This document shows positions 25,055-34,100 of a stretch of 64,000 bases of DNA, piece by piece. The position numbers and the translations under genes were made by a program. The DNA comes from Chitinophaga sp. sic0106 (GTDB taxonomy: Bacteria > Bacteroidota > Bacteroidia > Chitinophagales > Chitinophagaceae), in assembly GCF_019219075.1 (NCBI RefSeq), contig NZ_JAHUWJ010000005.1, forward strand, positions 248,001-312,000, given 5' to 3'. Numbering within the stretch: the stretch's first letter is position 1; each line of letters starts with the position of its first letter. Under the pieces are notes generated by a model, which was not told the origin of the DNA, did not search any database, and worked only from the letters and a program-made list of their open reading frames with translations.

Positions 25055-26314
25055 ATGCAGCAGTATTACCCATTATCCTTTTTTGAAAAATTTATTCACG
25101 TTGACCTGCAACAAGCATCAACCGAACGAAAACACCCCGATGAACCGTTCTGCACACAAGCCGTTAAAGACATCATCAACGAAAAAAACAAAATCTTGGA
25201 ATGCATCAGCAAATACCTGTACGACCTTCGAAAGGAGAAGCAGATAGAATGGTTCATTCAACAAAGCCAGCGACAGCTGGTCACACTGATGATCAGCGTA
25301 GCCAAAAGCCTGCCGGCAGAAAGTCTTGTCGATGACGCCAAGCCCGCAGTGAAGAACACCTGGTCAAACCTTTACAAAATCCTCTACCTCCATCTGGCTG
25401 AACTACTTGCACACCTTGAACAAAAATTTGAACGGTACCTCGACATTGACTGCAAAGTACCACCATCCTATCTGTTAAAAGCCCAGGCGAAATTCCGGGA
25501 AGATGTAGGGCTGCTGAAAGCCGGCTTCCTATCTTCCGGCGTAGACGAGCAGTTGCAAAATGTTGTATTCATGCCCTTTCTGGAACTAACAAAGAGCATC
25601 CATACCAGTTCCCCGATCACCTACCAGCAGCTGCACTATCTAACGGAAATGAATAAACGGTTATTTCAGTTACTCGATGTCAGTGGAGAGCAAGCCGTAT
25701 TTCCGCAAAAGCTGCACGAGCTATTGTTGTTTATTAATTTCAACAACGTCCACTATTTTGAATATTGGTGCATTATGATCACCGAAGAGCTGACCACCTT
25801 TCCCTCCTTCCGGGAAAAGCTGGAACGGCTGATGTTTCTCCAGAAGAAAATTAGCCAGGCTACCCAGAAACCTGCGTTTGTATTCAATTCCCAACGTCCT
25901 CCGCTTCAACATAAAATGCAATCTTGGCTGGCAGAAGAAATTGTTTACCACAAGGAAATCAACGCCACATCAGGTGGAGCGCACCTCCCAGAGGAGTTAA
26001 GCCGCTGGAAGGACTTTAAAGTGCAAACCAATTTTTCGGTCCCGCAAATCGGCCATATTCTGAAGTTGTTGCTGGATAGCGGTATTTATGTAAACAAGAA
26101 TAGGGCGGAAGTCCTGGACTTCTTTTCTTACTTCTTCACCTCTGTTAAGCAGGATAGTATTTCTCCCAGCAGCCTCCGGAACAATTTCTACAACGACAAC
26201 GCCGCCGTGTCAAAGTCTGTACGCGATCTCCTCATGAAGCTGGTCAATCAATCGCATAAAGGCTTAAACGTGGCCGCCTGCCTGATAGCGGATTGTTTCC
26301 TGCAACAGTTCTGA
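25055..26314 (+). CDS. Island-associated hypothetical protein (419 aa)
   Basis: The long helical protein has no enzymatic motif I can recognise. The C-terminal part (VPQIGHILKLLLDSGIYV, followed by FFSYFFTSVKQDSISPSSLR and NNFYN) has the shape of a conserved domain found in proteins beside integrases in Bacteroidota islands, in some ways like RteC-type regulators. Those influence excision in Bacteroides conjugative transposons, but homology is not established here. The ATG at 25055 (MQQYYPLSFF) is used; the longer frame from 24923 adds an unlikely peptide. Confidence 0.65.
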   Translation: MQQYYPLSFFEKFIHVDLQQASTERKHPDEPFCTQAVKDIINEKNKILECISKYLYDLRKEKQIEWFIQQSQRQLVTLMISVAKSLPAESLVDDAKPAVKNTWSNLYKILYLHLAELLAHLEQKFERYLDIDCKVPPSYLLKAQAKFREDVGLLKAGFLSSGVDEQLQNVVFMPFLELTKSIHTSSPITYQQLHYLTEMNKRLFQLLDVSGEQAVFPQKLHELLLFINFNNVHYFEYWCIMITEELTTFPSFREKLERLMFLQKKISQATQKPAFVFNSQRPPLQHKMQSWLAEEIVYHKEINATSGGAHLPEELSRWKDFKVQTNFSVPQIGHILKLLLDSGIYVNKNRAEVLDFFSYFFTSVKQDSISPSSLRNNFYNDNAAVSKSVRDLLMKLVNQSHKGLNVAACLIADCFLQQF

Positions 26315-26386
26315 TTTTAGGTATCATGCACCGATTCTAATATTGCGAAAATAATTATATCAAATTGTTACTTTTGATTATCAAAT

Positions 26387-26417
26387 AGTTACAAGGGGTT
26401 GTAAAACCCCTGTAACT
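26387..26417. promoter_or_regulatory. Long inverted repeat before the HTH gene
   Basis: agttacaaggggtt (26387-26400) pairs with aacccctgtaact (26405-26417) across a 4-nt loop with one bulged base. The T-run after it is weak, so it is either a poor terminator of the upstream gene or an operator for the HTH protein that starts at 26475. Confidence 0.5.
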
Positions 26418-26474
26418 ATTCTTGCGTGAGTAATAATTTTTCTTTTGCTGCCATAACAAACAAACCCAAACCAT

Positions 26475-26753
26475 ATGGCAGCAGAAATCCTCACCCGTGA
26501 AGATCTGGCGATCTTCAAAACAGAGTTATTCAGGGAACTACGGGAGCTGGTCAGCGCCCCGGCCCTCCAGCCCAAGAAATGGCTTAAAACTTACGAAGTC
26601 CGCGACATGCTGGGTATCTCTCCCGGTACCCTTCAAAACATGCGTATCAACGGTACGCTGTCTTTCACCAAAATCGGTGGCTTAATCTTCTACGACTACG
26701 ACGACATTCTCCAGCTGATGGAAGGCACCCGGAAAACCGTTAAGCGTTCCTGA
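26475..26753 (+). CDS. Helix-turn-helix DNA-binding protein (excisionase-like)
   Basis: The 92-aa protein has a short N-terminal helix and a C-terminal MerR/excisionase-like HTH: KKWLKTYEVRDMLGISPGTL, then LQNMRINGTLSFTKIGGLIFYDYDDI. Such proteins are common next to Bacteroidota integrases, where they act as recombination directionality or regulatory factors. Its stop codon shares a base with the start of the next gene, so it belongs to the replication operon (26475-28256). Confidence 0.8.
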   Translation: MAAEILTREDLAIFKTELFRELRELVSAPALQPKKWLKTYEVRDMLGISPGTLQNMRINGTLSFTKIGGLIFYDYDDILQLMEGTRKTVKRS

Positions 26754-27652
26754 TGCCGGCGCCAGCAGCTCATACCAACTACATCAAACATCTCAATGCT
26801 TTCTTCGCACAGGTGCGGAAAGAAACCCGCTTACAAGCTAATCATGTAAGCCTCTACCTGGCATTGTTTCAGGTCTGGAACTATCACCGTTTCCAGAATC
26901 CCTTTCCCATCCTGCGCGAAGAAATCATGAGCCTTTCCTGTATCGGCTCCCGGAGCACTTATGTACGTTGCCTGAAGCACCTGGACCATTGCCGTTACAT
27001 CACCTACGCACAGGCCCGACAGGCTTATGCCACCAGCTATGTGTCCATCATTCCCCTGGCCGATTTTATCGCAGATCCTCACTCTGAACAGCTGTTTCTG
27101 TTTCAGGATGAAAAGGCTGCCCCCATGAGGCCCAAAAGTGAGCCACATAACCTGCTCAAAACTGGGCCACACATGAGGCTCAATAATGGGCCTGACACGT
27201 GGCCTAAAACTGGGCCACATACAGGCCCAAAAGTGGGCCACTTTAATAAACATATAAACAATAGTAAACGTGGGGGAGAAAACAGGCTCCCGCCCCCAAC
27301 TAAAAAAAATAAAAATGAAACTGAAAACCTCCCGCACAATCCGGATGCACCCGGCGCGGAAAATTCAGTCGGCGCCGCGCGGGTTCTTCCCTTGCTTTCC
27401 GAGGTGCAGGAATTCTTTGCCGCCTGCAACTACCCGGAAGCAGAAGCCAGCAAATTTTTTCACCACTACCAGGCCAACGGCTGGCGGCAGGGCGGCAAAG
27501 CACTGATCACGGACTGGCAGGCCGCCGCCCACAAATGGATACACAACATTCACCCACCCAAACCCGACCATTATGACAAACATAGCAGACCATCAACCGG
27601 GGCAGGAAGGCTCCACACCAATGAAAACAAAAGCTATTCAGAGCCCCTATGA
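26753..27652 (+). CDS. Replication initiator-like protein (DnaD/Rep-type winged helix)
   Basis: The 299-aa protein has an N-terminal winged-helix region (about 10-105; VSLYLALFQVWNYHRFQNPF, IMSLSCIGSRSTYVRCLKHL) like helix-turn-helix replication proteins, then a low-complexity spacer (about 125-200, rich in GPH/PK units), then a helical C-terminal domain with the EVQEFFAACNYPEAEASKFF pattern of DnaD-like domains. The gene is followed by a DnaC-like ATPase overlapping by 80 bp, so the pair resembles an initiator and helicase loader. An iteron-like array lies inside the gene at 27131-27242. Confidence 0.7.
   Translation: MPAPAAHTNYIKHLNAFFAQVRKETRLQANHVSLYLALFQVWNYHRFQNPFPILREEIMSLSCIGSRSTYVRCLKHLDHCRYITYAQARQAYATSYVSIIPLADFIADPHSEQLFLFQDEKAAPMRPKSEPHNLLKTGPHMRLNNGPDTWPKTGPHTGPKVGHFNKHINNSKRGGENRLPPPTKKNKNETENLPHNPDAPGAENSVGAARVLPLLSEVQEFFAACNYPEAEASKFFHHYQANGWRQGGKALITDWQAAAHKWIHNIHPPKPDHYDKHSRPSTGAGRLHTNENKSYSEPL
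27131..27242 (+). repeat. Five iteron-like repeats of about 24 bp inside the rep-like gene
   Basis: Units starting at 27131, 27155, 27179, 27203 and 27226 share the core aaaactgggccac (with small changes). The spacing is 24, 24, 24 and 23 bp. The last unit is in a different reading frame from the others, so the conservation is at DNA and not at protein level. The array is followed at once by an A+T-rich stretch (27242-27270), as at iteron origins with an unwinding element. Confidence 0.6.
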
Positions 27653-28256
27653 TTACTATCAACTATTCCAGCAGCTGGGGGAACATGGAAAGAATATCTA
27701 CGGTCCCAGGTTCTGGCTCGACGATGTGGATCGGCCGGTAGTTGTTAAATTACTGGCTTATTTTCTGCAGGATGAAGCTGTAGCAGCTGCGGAGGGGATC
27801 GACCTGCACAAAGGGATACTCCTTACCGGCAAGATCGGATGCGGCAAAACCTCCCTCATGACGCTTATGAGAGCCCTGGTGCAGGAATCGTACCGGTCGC
27901 ATATAGTGTCTTGCCGGCAGATCAGTTTTGAGTTCAGCAAAATTGGGTACGATATTATCAGCCGGTATAGTACCAATGCTTTTTTTCCGTATACTAATGT
28001 GCCGCGGGTGCATTGCTTTGATGACCTGGGCGTGGAGCAGACGGTGAATTACTGGGGGAATAACTGCAATGTGATGGGGGAGATATTGCTTTCAAGGTAT
28101 GACCTGTTTATCTCCAATAAAATGATTACCCATGTGACGACGAATCTTAACAGCCAGGAACTGGAGGAGGTATATGGGAATAGGTTGAGGAGTAGGATGC
28201 GGGCGATGTTTAATCTTATTGCTTTTGATAACAATACAACAGATAAAAGATATTAA
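27573..28256 (+). CDS. DnaC-like ATPase (helicase loader)
   Basis: The 227-aa protein has Walker A GKIGCGKTSLM (about residue 90-100), Walker B-like VHCFDDLGVEQ and a sensor-1-like THVTTNLNSQELEE, followed by an arginine-rich RLRSRMRAMFNLI. This is the pattern of the DnaC/IstB AAA family, which loads replicative helicase. It overlaps the initiator-like gene by 80 bp in another frame. It completes the island's replication module and suggests that the excised form can replicate. Confidence 0.8.
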   Translation: MTNIADHQPGQEGSTPMKTKAIQSPYDYYQLFQQLGEHGKNIYGPRFWLDDVDRPVVVKLLAYFLQDEAVAAAEGIDLHKGILLTGKIGCGKTSLMTLMRALVQESYRSHIVSCRQISFEFSKIGYDIISRYSTNAFFPYTNVPRVHCFDDLGVEQTVNYWGNNCNVMGEILLSRYDLFISNKMITHVTTNLNSQELEEVYGNRLRSRMRAMFNLIAFDNNTTDKRY

Positions 28257-28521
28257 GCAACAACACAATAAAGTTAAGTCCATTGAAGTCACTGCTTTCC
28301 AACGGCTTTTAGTGTTGATGATAAATGTTGTCAGCAAGAGGTAGTTTTATTTACGTCTAGATAAGCCGCTAGTGGCTCAATGTATAAGTGAAATGGTTTT
28401 TTGATATAATGTGTATATCCTTATTGCACTTATTTTTGCTTAACTTTGCAAGTTTTATTATATTTAGTTCTTATAAGAATTGACGAAGTGTTTAATTGAC
28501 CTTTACTCAATTCAAATAGCA

Positions 28522-29562
28522 ATGGTTATGAACAATAGGGAAATAAAAGGAAAATCTGAAATTGCTAACTCTGTGAAGTTGCCAAAAATCATATCTCTAT
28601 TTTGTGGGGCAGGTGGATTAGACCTAGGCTTTATACAAGAAGGTTTTGAAGTGGTAGCTGCTATCGATTTAGAGCAGTCTGCTATTGAAACTCACAAAAA
28701 GAATTTTCCTAAATGTAATAGTATCGCTAGTGACCTGACAGTTCTAGGACCCAAAGGAGTAAATCAATATATCAAGAAATTTTTGACTCCTGGTGAACAT
28801 GTCGCCATTATTGGCGGACCACCTTGCCAAGGCTTTTCGCGCTCAAATCCAACTGCTGATTCTGAAGATCCGCGTAACCATTTACCGAAGCTGTATGTTC
28901 AAATAATAAGGGAACTACAGAAGGATTTTGTAATTGATTTCGTGGTTTTCGAAAATGTCCTTGGTATGAAAGATAGAAAACACTCTGCTAAGTATTTAGC
29001 TTTAATAAAAGGGCTAAAGCGTTTAAAGTTTGAGATTTTTGAAAATGAATTATGTGCTGTCGACTATGGTGTTCCGCAAAACCGAGAGAGAATAGTTATT
29101 GCAGCTATACGTTCTAGTAATGAACAATCAGAATTCAAAATAGAGAAAAATAAAGGAATAAAAACAGTAAGGGAAGCAATCGGGAATTTGGGAGATCCGG
29201 TTTATTTTAAGAAAAATATTACAGCAAGCGATATTCCATTTCATCCTAATCATTGGACAATGCAGCCTAAATCTGTTAAGTTTAAGACTCCGATGAAGTT
29301 CAATAGCAAGTCAAGAAGTTTTAAATTGTTGGATTGGGACAAAGCATCACCAACTATTGCATTTGGAAATAGAGAAATTCATATTCATCCAAGTGGCAAA
29401 AGGCGATTGAGTATTTATGAAGCTATGCTACTTCAAGGTTTTCCTTCTTCATTTATACTTGAGGGTAATCTTTCTCAGCAAGTCAAGCAAGTTTCTAATG
29501 CTGTTCCGCCACCCTTAGCTAAAAGTGTCGCTGCCGCGGTTAAAAGTTCGTTACACTTTTAA
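28522..29562 (+). CDS. C5 cytosine methyltransferase (DruM-like)
   Basis: The 346-aa protein shows the C5-MTase motifs in order: I (SLFCGAGGLDLGF, 25-37), IV with the catalytic Cys102 in GGPPCQGFS, VI (FENVLGM), VIII (NRERIV) and X (VSNAVPPPLA). It methylates the C5 of cytosine in a target sequence that cannot be read from the gene. Together with the convergent genes 29559-40108 it gives the content of Druantia type II systems, where the methylase is DruM. Its last 4 bp overlap the Vsr gene on the other strand. The ATG at 28522 fits the family; 28528 is possible. Confidence 0.88.
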   Translation: MVMNNREIKGKSEIANSVKLPKIISLFCGAGGLDLGFIQEGFEVVAAIDLEQSAIETHKKNFPKCNSIASDLTVLGPKGVNQYIKKFLTPGEHVAIIGGPPCQGFSRSNPTADSEDPRNHLPKLYVQIIRELQKDFVIDFVVFENVLGMKDRKHSAKYLALIKGLKRLKFEIFENELCAVDYGVPQNRERIVIAAIRSSNEQSEFKIEKNKGIKTVREAIGNLGDPVYFKKNITASDIPFHPNHWTMQPKSVKFKTPMKFNSKSRSFKLLDWDKASPTIAFGNREIHIHPSGKRRLSIYEAMLLQGFPSSFILEGNLSQQVKQVSNAVPPPLAKSVAAAVKSSLHF

Positions 29563-29981
29563 ATAGGGCAACATGTAATTTGTTGCTCAATGTATTCTAA
29601 AGTAGAAGTTATGTTTTTCTCAATTTCACATTCCCAAATAACGAGTACTTTCCAGCCTAGTTTAATTAATGCATGTTGATGTTTTAAATCGCGATCTACA
29701 TTTTTTGAAAGTTTATTCCTCCAAAATTGGGTGTTGGTATTGGGAATATGCCCTTCCCGACAGTCTCTATGGTAATGCCAAAAACAACCATGTACAAAAA
29801 TGACAGTTTTTAATTTTGGAAAAACTATGTCGGGCTTTCCTGGCAATAAGTTATTATGGATACGATATCTGTGTCCCTTCGCGAAGAGGGCCTTCCGAAG
29901 TAGGATTTCTGGCTTCGTGTTTTTAGACCGGATTTTGCTCATGACTTTGCTCCGTTTTTCTCTTGACCATATGTCAACCAT
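29559..29981 (-). CDS. vsr: Vsr-type very short patch repair endonuclease
   Basis: The 140-aa protein matches Vsr: VDIWSREKRSKVMSKIRSKN, GKPDIVFPK with the catalytic aspartate, VFVHGCFWHYH-like metal-binding region (VHGCFWHYHRDC), and LGWKVLVIWECEIE. Vsr nicks at T-G mismatches that arise from deamination of 5-methylcytosine. Its place beside the C5 methyltransferase fits: it repairs damage made by the methylation. It is the last gene of the minus-strand operon that starts at 40108, 40 bp after the nuclease gene. Confidence 0.9.
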   Translation of the reverse strand: MVDIWSREKRSKVMSKIRSKNTKPEILLRKALFAKGHRYRIHNNLLPGKPDIVFPKLKTVIFVHGCFWHYHRDCREGHIPNTNTQFWRNKLSKNVDRDLKHQHALIKLGWKVLVIWECEIEKNITSTLEYIEQQITCCPI

Positions 29982-30021
29982 AATCCTTTGATGTTAAATT
30001 TAAAATAACGTTTTTCTTACT

Positions 30022-31113
30022 TTAATATTCATATACTGTAGTAGTATTTGTTGCAATCAAGTTTGTCGAATTTTTATCCTTTTGTATGTTAAAAAAAACA
30101 AGTTTCTTGTTTAATCTACTATTGAAGGACCCTTCGTGTTTTTGATTAAAGCCTGAAATAACCCTTGTGTTAAATCCTTCAGATATATACGCACATGTAT
30201 TGCCATTAGGGAAAACTTTAAAAGAAAGTAAGGTCCCACAAATATCATTAGTAACCAATTTATTATTTTCCATCCAATCAGTATAATGTACGCAAGCTGG
30301 CCTATACACACAGAATTTGCAATTATCTTCGGCACAATGCGCTAATTTTTTGAAATTGCCATTTTGGGAATGGGAGTTTAATTCCTCTAATATGTTGATG
30401 GCTTTGTGGTAGAGTGATTCGCATTCTCCAATGTCAAAGGGTATCTCTATTTTCTTTTTGTCTAATGAAATTAACGATAACTTATCAGGAGACCTTCCTT
30501 TCATTTGAAAATATAAATAAGCATAAAGCTTTAGCTGGTATTCATATTCTTCCTTTATTAGGTAAGTGATATCACTACCCTCATTAAATATTTGTTTTAA
30601 TATATTACCTGTTTTAAAGTCATAAATCTCTATATAATCTATGCCTTCATATACTAAATCCGCTTTCCCAAATATTCTGCCTGTATTATCAAATAAAGAC
30701 ATTTCAGATCGGTATCGATTGCTATAACCAGCACTTGGTCTGGAGTACGTGGACTTGTTATTGATGAGCCATTGAAGCTGTATTTTTTTGAGCCCTACGT
30801 TTTTAATATGTGCCTTTATAGGAACTAATTCATCTAACCCCTCATTGATTAGTTCATTATCTTTTTTCATAATTAACTCCTTCCAATAGTGCTCAAAAGT
30901 AGGCAAGTCAACTATTGTTCTATTTGTAATCAATTCAATTATCGTGTGTAATACAGATCCAAAATAGGCATTAGGAGACAGTGCAACTAAGGGCTTATGA
31001 TGATATGCTTCTGCCAAAACCATTTTGAAAGGGCACTTTAAAACACCGTAGAGCTGGCTAGGTGATATCCGATTTACTTTCTTGTAAATAAAAGGAGTTA
31101 GTATTCGAATCAT
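30022..31113 (-). CDS. Cas4/AddB-like PD-(D/E)XK nuclease (candidate DruF)
   Basis: The 363-aa protein has the marks of Fe-S PD-(D/E)XK nucleases: KCPFK (Cys27), a conserved histidine in GSVLHTIIE (His56), GKADLV (Asp152) with EIYDFKTG (Asp165, Lys167), the QLKLYAYLYF helix, and a C-terminal cysteine group (Cys260, Cys265, Cys268, Cys274 in CAEDNCKFCVYRPAC). Such enzymes degrade DNA ends in CRISPR adaptation and recombination. Here it overlaps the giant helicase by an ATGA junction. By position it would correspond to DruF of Druantia type II; this naming is inference from gene order. Confidence 0.72.
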   Translation of the reverse strand: MIRILTPFIYKKVNRISPSQLYGVLKCPFKMVLAEAYHHKPLVALSPNAYFGSVLHTIIELITNRTIVDLPTFEHYWKELIMKKDNELINEGLDELVPIKAHIKNVGLKKIQLQWLINNKSTYSRPSAGYSNRYRSEMSLFDNTGRIFGKADLVYEGIDYIEIYDFKTGNILKQIFNEGSDITYLIKEEYEYQLKLYAYLYFQMKGRSPDKLSLISLDKKKIEIPFDIGECESLYHKAINILEELNSHSQNGNFKKLAHCAEDNCKFCVYRPACVHYTDWMENNKLVTNDICGTLLSFKVFPNGNTCAYISEGFNTRVISGFNQKHEGSFNSRLNKKLVFFNIQKDKNSTNLIATNTTTVYEY

Positions 31114-34100
31114 TTTCTTACAATTTTTTCATAACACCATCCAACTCTTCTATGTAGATTGAATGTATCCAAGCATTCAAAATTATCTTCGACTGAATAA
31201 CCTTTTTCAATGATGTAGCGATGGGCTTCTGCGATAGCTTTTGTGTATTCTGCGTCTTCGGCATAACTACTCAAATTCCAAAATGGATGTGTGATTAAAA
31301 TAATTTTAGGCCTTCCAGCTTTAGGTGACCCCCATTTTATACCAGGTAACCCGTTAAGATTAATAATAAAATCATTTCTATCTGGATAGTCTTCTGATAT
31401 AAAGAAGCTATCAACAAACTGATCTCTAAGTGAAACAGCAAACGGTATCCAATCTGCTATTTCAATAAACGAGCTAAAATTTCCATCCGCACCTGATTTA
31501 TAATTTTGGGTACTTAAAATTCTAAGAATTCCTAACCCCAAACGCCAATCTAATAAGCTATGCCAATTCATGTTCCTATAAACCTTCAAGCAGTCGTAGC
31601 AAGCATCTTTACATTTATTTCTATGTGAATGTATTTTGTCAACATAGGAATTTTCTTTTTGTGGGTTCAAGCATTCATTTAGGATATTTTCAAAGTTGTT
31701 ATATAAATGTCTGACAAAACCAGATCCATTTGGCAATTCATCTGTTAATATAATTTCTGCGGCGTTCTTTATAATTCCATTTCTAGTTTCTAATTGTCGT
31801 TTGGTGATATCAGCAATTTCTATTTCTGTAGGGTCAATGTCCAATTGATCAGCTAAAACCCTTTGTAGTAGGAAAGCTGCTGAGTAAAATCCAGCCCTTA
31901 CGCCGAGGCTTTGTCGGTCAATAAAGTTAGGATTAGGATATAATCTGAACATATCAAGACTCAATTCATCTGGATAAGACCGTGGAAATATTTTAAGAAT
32001 TTCGGTTTGCTTATTTATAGCGAGCGCTAATGGATCTTCAGGGGTAGGATTTGAAAGTGTAAATTGATAACTATCTTGTTTATAAACGGGGTTATCTAAT
32101 CCATTTAGAATCCATTGGTTGCTAAAAGTGAAGGTTTTCCTAGTTTCAGGATTATAATTGCGGACGTTATAATACTGGCCTTGATAGAACTTGTCAGCAT
32201 TAGTATTTACCCGCCAGGTAACATCTTTGTCTGAGATAATTATATTAGTGTTCTTTATAGTGTCGGATTGGACATTACGGTCGTCTTTCGTGGAATGATC
32301 TGCATATATTGGAGGTCTGTTTGTTACTAAATCGGCTTCATCCCTACTATCCATACCTAATAGGAAATTAGTCCTATACGCTTTGGGCGATTTGATTTTG
32401 AATTTTGAAAAAGTCAAAGGATCAGAGTTTGAGCAAATAGTACATTGAACGTCTTCTGGCATATTAGTATCATTAAATGATTTACTGTACCCACATTTTT
32501 TGCATCTTAGCATCCAACGATTCAAGTAAAATGGAGAATCGCCAGTCTGCTCAGATGATTTGTTTTTTAATGTATCCTTTCCTTGTATGTCTGTTGATTT
32601 TATAATTTCACTTGTAAAACCAATTGTTTGATAAATTGCTTTATCCTTCGTTTTTTGTGCTGCTGGTGCAAACTCATAGATTGCCATCGACTGAGGCCGA
32701 TCTATACCAAGTACACTATTATTCTTTGTTCCATGATATAAATATTTTACATCGGTTGGCATACCAAACATCGGAAGTATTCCCCCTTCGGCCAGTTTTT
32801 GAGAAATGTCATCAGTGGGTATTTCGGTATTGTCTACTACGGATTGTAACCTTGAAACAAAACCACTTTCAATGTCAGATATGTGATTAATGAAAGTAGT
32901 TTTCATACTTTTAAGTTGTTGTGGTAACAATGAATTTATAATATTTTCTATATGATTTGGATTGTTTCTAATCCAAGCAATTATTCCCGGCTTATATTTT
33001 CCTGCCCAATTATGTATTTTCCCAAATATGCCATGGATACTGGATTTTTCTTCGTCGAAATTTTCATTAACGGAAATGGTTCTATACGCTTGTCTTAGGA
33101 CCTCTTTTGCCAGTAACCGCTTGAAAATGCGTTCTTGTGTCATTGTCAAGAAAGGCGTGGGTGGATTATCGCCTGTGATTTTATGAGGGTTAGAAAAATA
33201 AAACTCATCATGGCTACGACCTCTGCAAAAGGTAAGAATTACGGAATAGGCTTGTCCGCGCCTTCCTGCTCGCCCTACTCTTTGCTGGTAATTAAATCTC
33301 TGGGGAGGCATATTCGCAAGCATTACGGCCTGAAGAGACCCAATATCAACGCCTACTTCAAGAGTTGTTGTAACGCTTAATAGATCTATTTGCTTCACTT
33401 TTTCATAGCCATCTAGAATAATGTTCCTAAAATGTCTTTGACGTTCAAATTGATTATCTGTCTGTCCAGTTAATTCTTCGCAATGCAATCTAATTGGTTT
33501 TCTCTGCTCTATTGCCGCGGAATAGGACAAATAATTTTTCTTCCAAATCTCTTGGCAAATAGTATCCGGAGCAGTATTTAGTTTTGCTCTTGAATAGGTA
33601 CAAATACCACCTGATTTATGTAGATGTGTTCTTTTCCCTTGAGGGCTTGTCCAAACAGGATCTGTCGGTAAGGAAGTTTTTAAGTAAAGTTTTTGTATCT
33701 GAATACCCGTGTTTGCTAATAAAAATCTAGATTCTGTTAACAAGTCAAATACATTCTGGCCGAGTTGTAGTGTAGGAGTGCCTATTTCGGCAGCTACTGC
33801 CTCTAAATATTTTCTGCATTGGGGTGGCAAATCCTTATAAGATGTTATCTCTATTTTAAAAGCGCTTTCTTTAGCTTGATTGTGAACATATTTTTCCCCT
33901 AATATCCGTATAGTAGAGTTGACTATTTCAAGAAAGAGTGTTTGGGATATTCCAGCCTTTCCGGCATAGGTAGAAATTTCTGGCAAGTCAGGATTGATGG
34001 TTATATATCCCAGTCCGCTTCCTTCGAAAGAATAAAGTAAGGTGGCAAAGAAAATATCTGCAAGTTTGGAAAATGTACCACCCTGTATTTTATCGATAAA

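Noticed and set aside
27115..27250. CRISPR array
   Set aside because: The 24-bp units adjoin without spacers and lie inside a coding gene; they fit iterons.
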